A stretch of DNA of 34,977 bases. Origin: Actinomadura soli (GTDB lineage: Bacteria; Actinomycetota; Actinomycetes; Streptosporangiales; Streptosporangiaceae). Under the pieces are notes generated by a model, which was not told where the DNA came from, ran no database searches, and saw nothing but the letters and a program-made list of their open reading frames with translations. Both the position numbers and the translations under genes were made by a program. Below, piece after piece: positions 23,406 to 31,488 of the stretch (positions are counted from its first letter, which is position 1; the number at the start of each line of letters is the position of its first letter). The DNA lies in assembly GCF_005889715.1 (NCBI RefSeq), contig NZ_VCKW01000065.1:1-34977 (forward strand), in the 5' to 3' direction.

Positions 23406-24278
23406 ATGACGACACAGACCACCACCGGCGGTCATTTCGATCTCGGCGGCGACCTGGGGGTCGCCCGGATGGGCTTCGGCGCGATGCGCCTGCCGCAGAG
23501 CCGCCTCGACGGCCCCGCCAACGACCGCGGCACCGGCCTGAAGATCCTGCGCAGGGCCGTCGAGCTCGGCGTGGACCACATCGACACCGCCGCGTTCTAC
23601 TACGCCCAGGGCGGGCCCGCCGCCAACGAGATGATCCGAGCGGCGCTCGCCCCCTACCCGGACGGGCTGGTCATCGCCACCAAGGTCGGGCCGTACCGGG
23701 GACCGGACGACACGCACCCGACCGGGACGATCCCCGCGTCCGGGCTGCGCGCCGAGGTGGAGCGGAACCTGCGCGAGCTGGGACGCGACCACCTCGACCT
23801 CGTCTACCTGCGTCCTGGCGGACTGGACACTCCCACCGACGAGCCGGTCGGGGAGCGCTTCGCCGTCCTGGCCGCACTCCGTGACGAGGGCGTCATCCGG
23901 CACCTCGGGCTCAGCCACGTCAGCGCGGCGCAGCTAGCCGAGGCGCAGGAGATCGCGCCGGTCGCGGCGATCCAGAACCGGTTCGACATCACGAAGCCGC
24001 GGGACGCCGCGCTGCTCGCCGTCTGCGAGCGCGAGGAGATCGCCTACGCGCCGTACTTCCCGCTCGGCGGGTTCGGGATCCCCGACGACGAGCGCGTCGG
24101 CGCGATCGCCGCGCGGCGCGGGGCCACCGTCGCGCAGGTGCTGCTGGCGGGCCTGCTCGCGCTCTCGCCGGTGATGCTGGCGATCCCCGGGACCGGCTCC
24201 CCCGCCCATCTGGAGGAGAACCTGGCCGCCGCCGGTGTCGTCCTCACACCGGACGACCTCGCCGTGCTGCGCGGCTAG
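23406..24278 (+). CDS. Aldo/keto reductase
   Basis: A 290-residue TIM-barrel oxidoreductase using NADPH. GFGAMRLPQ is the first barrel strand. VDHIDTAAFYY supplies catalytic Asp60 and Tyr65, IATKVG supplies Lys93, and LGRDHLDLVYLRPGG is the strand that usually carries the catalytic His (here an Arg-containing YLRP, as in a subset of the family). IQNRFDI and the C-terminal LAIPGTGSPAHLEENLAAAGVVLTPDDL complete the cofactor site. The start is ATG 23406 (TTQTTTGGHFDLGG). It is divergent from a LuxR-type regulator with a palindrome between. Substrate unknown, probably an aldehyde or quinone. Confidence 0.9.
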   Translation: MTTQTTTGGHFDLGGDLGVARMGFGAMRLPQSRLDGPANDRGTGLKILRRAVELGVDHIDTAAFYYAQGGPAANEMIRAALAPYPDGLVIATKVGPYRGPDDTHPTGTIPASGLRAEVERNLRELGRDHLDLVYLRPGGLDTPTDEPVGERFAVLAALRDEGVIRHLGLSHVSAAQLAEAQEIAPVAAIQNRFDITKPRDAALLAVCEREEIAYAPYFPLGGFGIPDDERVGAIAARRGATVAQVLLAGLLALSPVMLAIPGTGSPAHLEENLAAAGVVLTPDDLAVLRG

Positions 24279-24346
24279 CGCTTTCGTCGCCGATTGTCAT
24301 CCCGACCGCCTACCCTGAAACGCACTTACGGTCAGGGGGAGAGCGG

Positions 24347-25015
24347 ATGTCGGCGACGCGGCTGCTGGTGCTCGGCGGCGTGCGGCGGTTCGGGCGGGCG
24401 CACGGGTACGAGGTCCGCCGGGAGCTGATCTCGTGGGGCTCGGACGAATGGGCCCACGTGAACCCCGGCTCGGTCTACCACGCGCTCCGGCAGCTCGCGA
24501 AGGAGGGCATGCTCCGCGCGCACGAGGTGGAGGAGAGCGACGCCGGGCCGCCGCACACCGACTACGAGATCACCGACGCGGGGCGCGCCGAGTTCCTCCG
24601 GCTGCTGCGCTGCGCCCTCGCGACCGTCGACGTCCGGCATCCGGAGATGCTGACGGCCGGGCTCGGGTTCCTCACCGAGCTGCCGCGCGTCGAGGCCGTC
24701 CGGCTGCTGCGCGAGCGGCTGGAGGGCCTTGCGGGCTGGCGGTCGTCCGTGGCCCCGCACCTCGACGCGCGGGACCCGGACGACCACCTGCGCGAACTCC
24801 TCGGCTGGTGGGTGCACTCCGCCGACTCCGCCGCCGACTGGACGCGGCGCCTGATCGGGCGGCTGGAGTCCGGCGCCTACGTCATGGCCGACGACCGCGG
24901 CTCCCCGGCGTCCGGATCGTCCCCGGCCGGGGCGCCCGCCGGGTCGCCGCCCGGGTCGTCGGCCGCGCCCGTCAGCCTCCAGCCGCCGCGGCGGCGCAGG
25001 ACGAGCACGAAGTAG
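24347..25015 (+). CDS. PadR-family transcriptional regulator
   Basis: A 222-residue protein, ATG 24347 preceded by GGGGGAG. The N-terminal PadR winged helix reads LLVLGGVRRFGRAHGYEVRRELISWG, then HVNPGSVYHALRQLAKEGMLRAHEV, with the DYEITDAGRAEFLRLL wing. A C-terminal helical dimerisation region covers about 95-185. The last 35 residues are low-complexity Ser/Pro/Gly/Ala and overlap the 3' end of the convergent permease gene by 139 bases. The true end of the folded protein is probably near ESGAYVMADD. No divergent partner gene is obvious; the target may be itself or the permease region. Confidence 0.86.
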   Translation: MSATRLLVLGGVRRFGRAHGYEVRRELISWGSDEWAHVNPGSVYHALRQLAKEGMLRAHEVEESDAGPPHTDYEITDAGRAEFLRLLRCALATVDVRHPEMLTAGLGFLTELPRVEAVRLLRERLEGLAGWRSSVAPHLDARDPDDHLRELLGWWVHSADSAADWTRRLIGRLESGAYVMADDRGSPASGSSPAGAPAGSPPGSSAAPVSLQPPRRRRTSTK

Positions 25016-26358
25016 GCGGCCGACACGACGATCACCGACAGGGTCACGATCAGGCTCGGCCGCCCGATCTCCGGGTCCTTGGCGCTCTGGTAGATGACGT
25101 AGCCGAGCGCGCCGAGCGCGGCGACGGGCGCGACCGGGAACCACGGCATCTTGTAGCCCGCGTGCGCGGTGGTCCCGTTCCGGCGGCCGACGATCACCGC
25201 CAGGCAGAGCGCGGCGTACACGGCGACGAGGGACGTCCCGGTGACCACGAGCAGGAACTTCTCGTCCAGGAAGCACGCGGCGGCGCTGAGCACCCCGGTC
25301 ACGATCGTCGCGATCCACGGGGTGCCGAAGCGCGGGTGGACGGCGGCGAACGCGCGGTCGACCTTCGGGACCCAGGTGCGGTCCCGGCCCGAGCTGAAGA
25401 TCAGCCGGGCGGTGAGCAGCATGATCGCGATCACCGCGTTCAGGATGGCGAGCGCGATGGACAGGCTGATCACGGTGTTGAGGGTGTCGCCGCCGCGCTC
25501 GGTGATGAAGTAGTCCATCATGTTCTCCGACGCCAGCAGCTGGTTGACGTCGGGCGAGCCGAGCAGGACGGCGGTGATCGGGATCAGCTCGGCCGCCACC
25601 GTGATGCCGAGGGCCCACAGCACGGTCCGGGCCACCGCCCGGTGCGCGTCATGGGTCTCCTCGCCGAAGTAGACGGCCGAGCCGTACCCGTTGTAAGAGA
25701 AGATCGCGACGGCGGTGGCCGCCGCGATCAGACCCGCGGACGCGGCGGTGAGGCCCCCGCCGTCCCCCGCCACGACCGGGTCCGTGAGCAGCTCGGTGAA
25801 GGGCCGCTCCACGTTGACGAAGCCGAGCGCGGCCACCACGACCAGCGCGATCATTTCGATCGCGAGGAAGATCCCGGTGACCACCGCGTTGACCTTGATG
25901 TCGAAGATCGCGATCACGGTCGCGGCCGCGACCGTGATCGCCGCCACGACCGGGGCGTTGAGGCCGTCGATCAGGACGCCGAGGTAGGTGCCGACGCCGA
26001 GCGCGATCACCGCGAGGATCAGCAGCTGGGTGATGAGGATCAGCCCGAGCACGATGAATCCGGCGGGCCGGCCGAGGGTGCGGCCGACGATCGCGTACTC
26101 GCCGCCGGTCAGCGGGTACGCGGACGCCAGCTCGGCGTACACGAACGCCATGAAGATCCCGACGACGCCCGCGGCGGCGAAGCTCAGGAACGCGCCGGTG
26201 CCCGCCTGCGAGAGCACCCCCGGCGCGATGATGAACACGGATGACGCGGGCGTGATCGCCGACAGCACGATGAGCAGTGCGCCGATCGTCTTCAGCCCGC
26301 GGTGCAGCGCGGGCGGGCGGCCGGCGGCTGCCGGTGGACGGACCTCGGGTGCTGACAT
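24877..26358 (-). CDS. APC-family amino acid permease
   Basis: A 493-residue integral membrane protein with about 12 hydrophobic segments. The first is GLKTIGALLIVLSAITPASS, the typical APC opening, with the SSVFIIAP break of helix 1. FAAAGVVGIFMAFVYAELASAYPLTGGEYAIVGRTLG is the conserved helix 2-3 region, and SYNGYGSAVYFGEETHDAHR the helix 6-7 region. The ATG at 26358 has AGGAGG with 6-nt spacing, preferred over an in-frame ATG at 26376. The C-terminal 40 residues are polar and low-complexity and overlap the PadR gene. It is divergent from the TetR-peptidase operon, suggesting import of an amino acid, amide or small peptide product handled by that peptidase. Substrate is inference. Confidence 0.9.
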   Translation of the reverse strand: MSAPEVRPPAAAGRPPALHRGLKTIGALLIVLSAITPASSVFIIAPGVLSQAGTGAFLSFAAAGVVGIFMAFVYAELASAYPLTGGEYAIVGRTLGRPAGFIVLGLILITQLLILAVIALGVGTYLGVLIDGLNAPVVAAITVAAATVIAIFDIKVNAVVTGIFLAIEMIALVVVAALGFVNVERPFTELLTDPVVAGDGGGLTAASAGLIAAATAVAIFSYNGYGSAVYFGEETHDAHRAVARTVLWALGITVAAELIPITAVLLGSPDVNQLLASENMMDYFITERGGDTLNTVISLSIALAILNAVIAIMLLTARLIFSSGRDRTWVPKVDRAFAAVHPRFGTPWIATIVTGVLSAAACFLDEKFLLVVTGTSLVAVYAALCLAVIVGRRNGTTAHAGYKMPWFPVAPVAALGALGYVIYQSAKDPEIGRPSLIVTLSVIVVSAAYFVLVLRRRGGWRLTGAADDPGGDPAGAPAGDDPDAGEPRSSAMT

Positions 26359-26507
26359 GGGGCACCTCCTGGACAAGAATTCGTCGAACGAGTATCAAAG
26401 AACCACCCGCTACCTGGTCAAGGAGGGAGGCCATAACGACTTGGTCTCGGCTTTCTGCGACGATGGCTTGACTTGCATTGTCTGAACGATCTTCGGAGAA
26501 TGTCGGC

Positions 26508-27143
26508 ATGGCACGACCCAGCAGGGCCCATGAGCGGCGCGCCGACCTCGTCGCCGCCGCCCGCCGCGCGGTGCTCGGCCGCGGCATGCTCGATCTGCGG
26601 CTGCGCGACGTGGCCGCGGAGGCGGAGATGTCGCCCGGTTCCGTCCTGTACTACTTCCCGACCCTCACCGACCTGCTGCGGGAGGTGCAGCGCGAGGCCG
26701 TCGAGCGGTTCTGCGCCGCCCGCGAGGACGCCGTCCGGGACGAGCCCGACCCCCGGCGGCGGCTCACCGCGATGATCCGCAGCGGCCTGCCGTCCGGGCC
26801 GGACGACGAGCTGTGCGTGCTGCTGTACGAGCTCGGCGCCGTGGCCCGCCGCGACGCCTCCTACGCCGCCGAGCACATCCGGCTGTACGAGCGCCAGGTC
26901 GGCATCTACGCCGGGATCCTGGAGACGGGCGCCGCCACCGGCGCGTTCACGCTGACCCGCGACGCCGGGACCATCGCGCGCAACCTCGTCGCGCTGGAGG
27001 ACGGCTACGGGCTGCACATCACCATGGCCGTGCCGACCCTCGACGTCGCGCGGGCCGCGGGCCTCCTGCTGGCCTGCGCGTCCGACGCCACCGGCTGCGA
27101 CCTCGGCGACCCCGGGTCCGGCGATCAGGAAGGAGACCGATGA
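26508..27143 (+). CDS. TetR-family transcriptional regulator
   Basis: A 211-residue regulator. The start at ATG 26508 (ARPSRAHERRADLVAAARRAV) is supported by GGAG at 9-nt spacing; an ATG 30 bases upstream is less likely. The N-terminal HTH is LRLRDVAAEAEMSPGSVLYYFPTLTDLLREV, a classic TetR recognition helix with the YYFP motif. The C-terminal ligand-binding region includes ELCVLLYELGAVARRD. The stop overlaps the ATG of the P1 peptidase in ATGA, so the two are coupled. The permease gene is divergent with about 150 bases between, so this regulator probably controls both sides. Confidence 0.9.
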   Translation: MARPSRAHERRADLVAAARRAVLGRGMLDLRLRDVAAEAEMSPGSVLYYFPTLTDLLREVQREAVERFCAAREDAVRDEPDPRRRLTAMIRSGLPSGPDDELCVLLYELGAVARRDASYAAEHIRLYERQVGIYAGILETGAATGAFTLTRDAGTIARNLVALEDGYGLHITMAVPTLDVARAAGLLLACASDATGCDLGDPGSGDQEGDR

Positions 27144-28303
27144 CCCGAGCCCGTGCGTTCGGCCTGCCGCTGCCCGGCACGCCCGGCCCGCACAACGCGA
27201 TCACCGACGTCCCCGGCGTGGAGGTCGGCTACACCACGCTGATCTCCGGCGACGGACCGTCCTCCAGCCCCCACCCACCGCTATTCCAAGGACGAGCTCC
27301 GCTCGACGGTCCGACGCGGCGCGGGGCGGGCACGGTGCGCACCGGCGTGACCGCGCTGCTGCCGCGCGGCCGGGACGGCTTCCTCGACCCGTGCGCCGCC
27401 GGGATCCACTCGCTGAACGGCAACGGCGAGATGACGGGGTCGCACTGGATCGCCGAGACCGGTGCGCTGACCCTGCCCGTCATGATCACCAACACGCACG
27501 CGGTCGGCGCCGCCCATCGCGGCGCGATCGACTGGGCGCTGCGCGAGCGGCCCGGGTTCCAGGAGTGGCTGCTGCCCGTCGTCGCCGAGACCTGGGACGG
27601 CTACCTCAACGACATCGGCGGCGACCACGTCCGGCCCGGGCACGCCGTCGCCGCGATCGACGCGGCGTCCGGCGGCGCGGTCGAGGAGGGCTCCGTCGGC
27701 GGCGGGACGGGCATGAACTGCTACTCGTTCAAGGGCGGCAGCGGGACGTCCTCGCGGGTCGTCGCCCACGGCTCCGACTCCTACACGGTCGGCGCGTTCG
27801 TCCAGGCCAACTTCGGCGGCCGGCGCCAGCTCACCGTCTGCGGCGTGCCGGTCGGCGCCGACCTCGCCGACGACAACCCGATCGAGGACGACGACTGGCT
27901 CGCGCCGCCCGGCTCCGGCTCCGTCATCGTCGTCATCGGGACGGACGCGCCGCTGCTCCCCGGCCAGTGCACCGCGCTCGCCCGCCGGGTCCCGCTGGGG
28001 CTCGCCCGGACCGGCGCCTACGGCGCGCACGGGTCCGGCGACATCTTCCTCGCCTTCTCCACCGCCAACCCGGGCGCGATCAGCGGCGGCTTCCCGGACG
28101 GCGAACCCGGCTACGACACGCTGCGGTTCGTCCCCTGGAACCGGATCGACCCGTTCTTCGAGGCGGTCGTGGAGACGGTCGAGGAGGCGGTGCTGAACGT
28201 CCTGCTCGCCGGCCGCACCATGATCGGACGGGACGGCCACCGTTCCCCGGCCCTCCCGCACGACCGGCTGAAGGACCTGCTCACCGCCCGCGGCGTCCTC
28301 TGA
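27140..28303 (+). CDS. P1-family aminopeptidase (DmpA/L-aminopeptidase D-Ala-esterase type)
   Basis: A 387-residue N-terminal-nucleophile peptidase of the DmpA fold. The opening HNAITDVPGVEVGYTTLI is the family signature. GNGEMTGSHWI and VMITNTHAVGAAHRG follow, with GGTGMNCYSFKGGSGTSSR at the processing site. There the chain is cleaved before the nucleophile, a Ser or Thr in the GxGTxSR motif, to yield alpha and beta subunits. Catalytic neighbours such as GSGDIFLAFSTAN are present. Activities in the family include release of N-terminal amino acids and beta-peptide hydrolysis. ATG 27140 has AGGAG at 4-nt spacing and overlaps the TetR stop. Complete, no defect seen. Confidence 0.93.
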   Translation: MTRARAFGLPLPGTPGPHNAITDVPGVEVGYTTLISGDGPSSSPHPPLFQGRAPLDGPTRRGAGTVRTGVTALLPRGRDGFLDPCAAGIHSLNGNGEMTGSHWIAETGALTLPVMITNTHAVGAAHRGAIDWALRERPGFQEWLLPVVAETWDGYLNDIGGDHVRPGHAVAAIDAASGGAVEEGSVGGGTGMNCYSFKGGSGTSSRVVAHGSDSYTVGAFVQANFGGRRQLTVCGVPVGADLADDNPIEDDDWLAPPGSGSVIVVIGTDAPLLPGQCTALARRVPLGLARTGAYGAHGSGDIFLAFSTANPGAISGGFPDGEPGYDTLRFVPWNRIDPFFEAVVETVEEAVLNVLLAGRTMIGRDGHRSPALPHDRLKDLLTARGVL

Positions 28304-28318
28304 CCAGACCCTTCGCGG

Positions 28319-29335
28319 TCATGTGTCGGTGAACGTCTGCGGGACGATCACGCGCAGCGCGTTGCCGCGCAGCCGGATCGACACCGGGGTGCGGCCGCGG
28401 ATCTCGCCGTCCACGTCCACCGGCATCGGCGGATCGGTCTCGATCTCCACGTGCGCGGTGGTGAGGAACGCGTCCTCGTCGAGCGTCCGCCACTGCCCGG
28501 TCAGGACGTGCCGCGCGGTCGCCGACGCCAGCCGCAGCCGCCGCTCGTCGCCGAGCCGGTAGACGGCCAGCAGCCGGTCGTCCGGGCTGGCGTCGCGGGC
28601 GATGCGCTGCCCGCTGTGGTGCGCGCCGTTCGCGACGTTCAGCTGGTGGGTGACCAGCTCGCGGGTCTCCCCGTCGATGGTGATCCGGGCGGTGAACGCC
28701 TCGTGGCGCGGCAGCAGCCGCGCCGCAGTGAGCGCGTACGCGGGACGGCCCACGAACCGCTTGAGCGCGTGCGGGACGCTCTCGGCGACGTGGACCGACA
28801 GGCCGAGGCTCACCATGTTCGCGAAGATGTGCTCGCGGTCGCCGGCCGGGCCCTCGCCCTGCGGGTCGCCGGTGCTCTCGAACCAGCCGACGTCGACGTC
28901 CGCGACCTTCCCGCCCGCGGGCCGGCCGACGGCGAGGGTCCGGACCGCGCCGGGCAGGTCCATCGGCAGCTCCAGGCTGCGCGCGAAGTTGTTGGTGGTG
29001 CCGAGCGGCAGCACGCCGAGCGCGATGTCGCGGTGCGCCAGATGCCCGACGGCCTCGGTGACCGTGCCGTCCCCGCCGCCGACCACGACGAGGTCGGGCT
29101 CCAGCGCGAGGACGTCGGTGAACAGCTCCCGCAGCCGGGTCGGGTCGGTCACCGGGAACACGTGGACGACGTCGACGCCCGCCTCGCGCAGCAGCCGGCG
29201 GGCCTTGCCGTAGAGCAGGCGGCCCCGCCGGGAGCGGATGTTGATCACCAGCGCGACGCGCCCGCCGCCCGCGATGTCCGCCTCCAGCTCCGCCTTGCTC
29301 CGCATCTCGACGCTCGGCATCTCCGCGGCCCTCAC
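28319..29335 (-). CDS. Diacylglycerol kinase-like lipid kinase (DagK/YegS family)
   Basis: A 338-residue protein. The ATP-site motif GGGDGTVTEAVG lies near residue 86, and LPLGTTNNFARSL is the second family signature. ALVINIRSRRG opens the N-terminal domain. The C-terminal beta-sandwich ends VDVDGEIRGRTPVSIRLRGNALRVIVP, the product- and lipid-binding half. It would phosphorylate diacylglycerol or a related lipid at the membrane surface. GTG 29335 lacks a well-spaced Shine-Dalgarno; ATG 29320 (PSVEMRSKAEL) is a good alternative. It is convergent with the peptidase gene, with a weak TGACC/GGTCA inverted repeat (28301-28320) spanning both stops. Confidence 0.88.
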   Translation of the reverse strand: MRAAEMPSVEMRSKAELEADIAGGGRVALVINIRSRRGRLLYGKARRLLREAGVDVVHVFPVTDPTRLRELFTDVLALEPDLVVVGGGDGTVTEAVGHLAHRDIALGVLPLGTTNNFARSLELPMDLPGAVRTLAVGRPAGGKVADVDVGWFESTGDPQGEGPAGDREHIFANMVSLGLSVHVAESVPHALKRFVGRPAYALTAARLLPRHEAFTARITIDGETRELVTHQLNVANGAHHSGQRIARDASPDDRLLAVYRLGDERRLRLASATARHVLTGQWRTLDEDAFLTTAHVEIETDPPMPVDVDGEIRGRTPVSIRLRGNALRVIVPQTFTDT

Positions 29336-29477
29336 TCCCCTTCACTGCCGACACTACCGGGCAAATCCGGACCCGAACTCCGGCCCGAAGCTTTATAAAC
29401 CCATTGTCCGCCGTTGAAACATGGCCCTGACTGGGAAGCATTACAGGGAGGCACATCTGAATGACCAGGGCGAGAAC

Positions 29478-30536
29478 ATGGGACTGCGCGGTTTCGCTGG
29501 GGCGGGATTCATCGTCGGGATCGCCGGGCTGACGGCGTCCATCGCCGCGGGCGGACCCGCGGGCGGCGCCGCCCGCCCGGTCGCGCCCGCCGACGACGGC
29601 GCCGCCGTGATCGACGAGCGCCGGCCGCGCCGCCGCGTCCTTGACCTGGCCATCCGCTCGCCCGTCCTCGACGGCGTCGGCCGCGCCCGGCTCCTGCTGC
29701 CCCGCCGCTGGTCGCGGGAGGCGTCCCGGCGCTGGCCCGTGCTCTGGCTGCTGCACGGCGCCGGAGCCGGAGCCGGTCCGCCGGGCGGAGCCCGTCCGTT
29801 GAATGGCGGTGGGCGGGGGGACGGTCACACCGCCTGGACCGACCACACCGATATCGAGGAACTCACCGAGGGCGCCGACGTCATCGTCGTCATGCCCGAC
29901 GGCGGCCCTTGCGGCAATTACACCGACTGGTGGAATCGCGGCGGCGGCGGAGCCCCGAAGTGGGAGACGTTCCATCTGGCGGAACTGCGGCAGATCCTGG
30001 AACGCGGATACCGCGCCGGGCCGGACCGCGCCGTCGCCGGGAACGCCATGGGCGGCCTCGGCGCGCTGTCGTACGCGGCCAGGCACCGCGGGATGTTCCG
30101 CGCGGCGGCCTCGTTCAGCGGGCCCGTCCACACCCTGTACCGCGACCCGGCCGGGCTGGACGTCGCCGACCTCGTCGAGCTGGGCGTCGCGATCGGCGCG
30201 CCGTCCCTCGACTGGACGGACGTGTGGGGCGACCCGGAGGAGCAGCGCGTCGTCTGGCGGCAGCACAACCCGTACGACCTGGCCGACCGGCTCACGGGCG
30301 TCCGCCTGCACGTCAGCTCCGGCGACGGCGCGTCCGGCCCCTTCGACCGCCGCCGGGGCACCGGGCGGGACGCGGTCGAGGCGCTCGCCCACACCGTCTC
30401 GCGGGAGTTCGCCGGCAAGCTCCGCAAGCTCGGCATCCCGGTCTCGACGCACTTCTACCGCGGCACCCACACCTGGCCGTACTGGCGCCGCGAGCTGCGC
30501 GCGACCCTGCCCGCCCTGCTGGCCGAGATCTCCTGA
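29478..30536 (+). CDS. Exported esterase-fold protein (alpha/beta hydrolase) with the nucleophile Ser replaced by Ala
   Basis: A 352-residue protein of the Ag85/esterase-D-like group. The start at ATG 29478 gives a signal-peptide-like N-terminus (GLRGFAGAGFIVGIAGLTAS); an upstream ATG at 29421 has no better support. VLWLLHGAG is the oxyanion strand, followed by a Gly/Pro-rich insertion of about 17 residues before HTAWTDHTDIEEL. The conserved VIVVMPDGG and YTDWWN are intact, and the C-terminal YRGTHTWPYWRREL carries the expected His. At the nucleophile elbow, however, the sequence is AVAGNAMGGLGAL: the GxSMGG serine is Ala190 (codon GCC). Hydrolysis or acyl transfer by the normal mechanism is not expected. 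Possibly a binding protein or pseudoenzyme in the envelope. Confidence 0.85.
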   Translation: MGLRGFAGAGFIVGIAGLTASIAAGGPAGGAARPVAPADDGAAVIDERRPRRRVLDLAIRSPVLDGVGRARLLLPRRWSREASRRWPVLWLLHGAGAGAGPPGGARPLNGGGRGDGHTAWTDHTDIEELTEGADVIVVMPDGGPCGNYTDWWNRGGGGAPKWETFHLAELRQILERGYRAGPDRAVAGNAMGGLGALSYAARHRGMFRAAASFSGPVHTLYRDPAGLDVADLVELGVAIGAPSLDWTDVWGDPEEQRVVWRQHNPYDLADRLTGVRLHVSSGDGASGPFDRRRGTGRDAVEALAHTVSREFAGKLRKLGIPVSTHFYRGTHTWPYWRRELRATLPALLAEIS

Positions 30537-30582
30537 CCCGCCCAGGCCGGTGGCGCCCTGACCTCCGGCTAGGGTCGGGGAC

Positions 30583-31488
30583 GTGACCGAGCCTCGTTCT
30601 GATCCGGACGTCCCGGCGTTCTGGCGGGTGCTCGGGCTGCCCGGCGTCATCGACGTCCACGTCCATTTCATGCCGCCGCGGCTGATGAGCGCGGTCTGGA
30701 GCTACTTCGACGAGGCCGGGCCGCTGATCGGCACCGAATGGCCCATCCGGTACCGGGGCCCGGAGGAGGAGCGGCTCGCGTTCCTGCGCGGGCTCGGCGT
30801 CCGCGCGTTCACCTCGCTGGTGTACCCGCACCGCCCCGGCATGGCCGAGTCGCTCAACGAGTGGGCCGCCGGGTTCGCGGCCCGCGTCCCCGAATGCGTC
30901 CAGACGGCGACGTTCTTCCCCGAGCCCGGCGTCGGGGACTACGTGGTCCGGGCCCTGGACGCCGGCGCCCGCATCTTCAAGGTCCACCTCCAGGTCGGCG
31001 GGTTCGACCCGCGCGCCGAGGAGCTCGACCCGGTGTGGGGGGCGCTCGCCGACGCGGGCGTGCCCGCCCTCGTCCACGCCGGTTCGGGACCGGTCGCCAA
31101 CGGCTACACCGGGCCCGGGCCGTTCGGCGAGGTCCTCGCCCGCCACCCGCGCCTCACCACCGTCGTCGCGCACATGGGCGCCCCGGAGTTCGAGGGCTTC
31201 GCGGCGCTCGCCGACCGGCACGACCGCGTCCACCTGGACACGACGATGGTCTTCACGCGGTTCGCCGCGCTGGCCCCGTTCCCGGACGCGCTGCTGCCCC
31301 GCCTCCGCGACCTCGGCCTCGCCGGACGCGTCCTGCTCGGCACCGACTTCCCCAACATCCCCTACGCGTACGCGCACCAGCTGGAGTCGCTGGCCGCGCT
31401 CGGCCTCGGCGACGACTGGCTGCGCGCCGTCTGCTGGCACGGCCCAGCCGCGGTCCTCGGCGTCGGCAACGGCCTCGGAGATCAGTGA
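30583..31488 (+). CDS. Amidohydrolase family 2 protein (metal-dependent hydrolase or decarboxylase)
   Basis: A 301-residue TIM-barrel metalloenzyme (PF04909 type), start GTG 30583. IDVHVHFMPP carries the first metal-binding HxH, FKVHLQVGGF lies mid-barrel, LVHAGSGP carries the next metal His, VVAHMGAPE another His, and LLGTDFPN the metal-binding Asp near residue 267. Members include ACMSD-like decarboxylases and resorcylate decarboxylases as well as hydrolases, so the reaction is open. No signal peptide. The stop overlaps the convergent CDF exporter stop by 7 bases. It begins 46 bases after the esterase-fold gene on the same strand. Confidence 0.86.
   Translation: MTEPRSDPDVPAFWRVLGLPGVIDVHVHFMPPRLMSAVWSYFDEAGPLIGTEWPIRYRGPEEERLAFLRGLGVRAFTSLVYPHRPGMAESLNEWAAGFAARVPECVQTATFFPEPGVGDYVVRALDAGARIFKVHLQVGGFDPRAEELDPVWGALADAGVPALVHAGSGPVANGYTGPGPFGEVLARHPRLTTVVAHMGAPEFEGFAALADRHDRVHLDTTMVFTRFAALAPFPDALLPRLRDLGLAGRVLLGTDFPNIPYAYAHQLESLAALGLGDDWLRAVCWHGPAAVLGVGNGLGDQ

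Noticed and set aside
28301..28320. Strong terminator between the peptidase and lipid kinase genes
   Set aside because: The inverted repeat has only 5-bp arms (TGACC/GGTCA), a 10-nt loop and no T run, so it is too weak to call as a feature.
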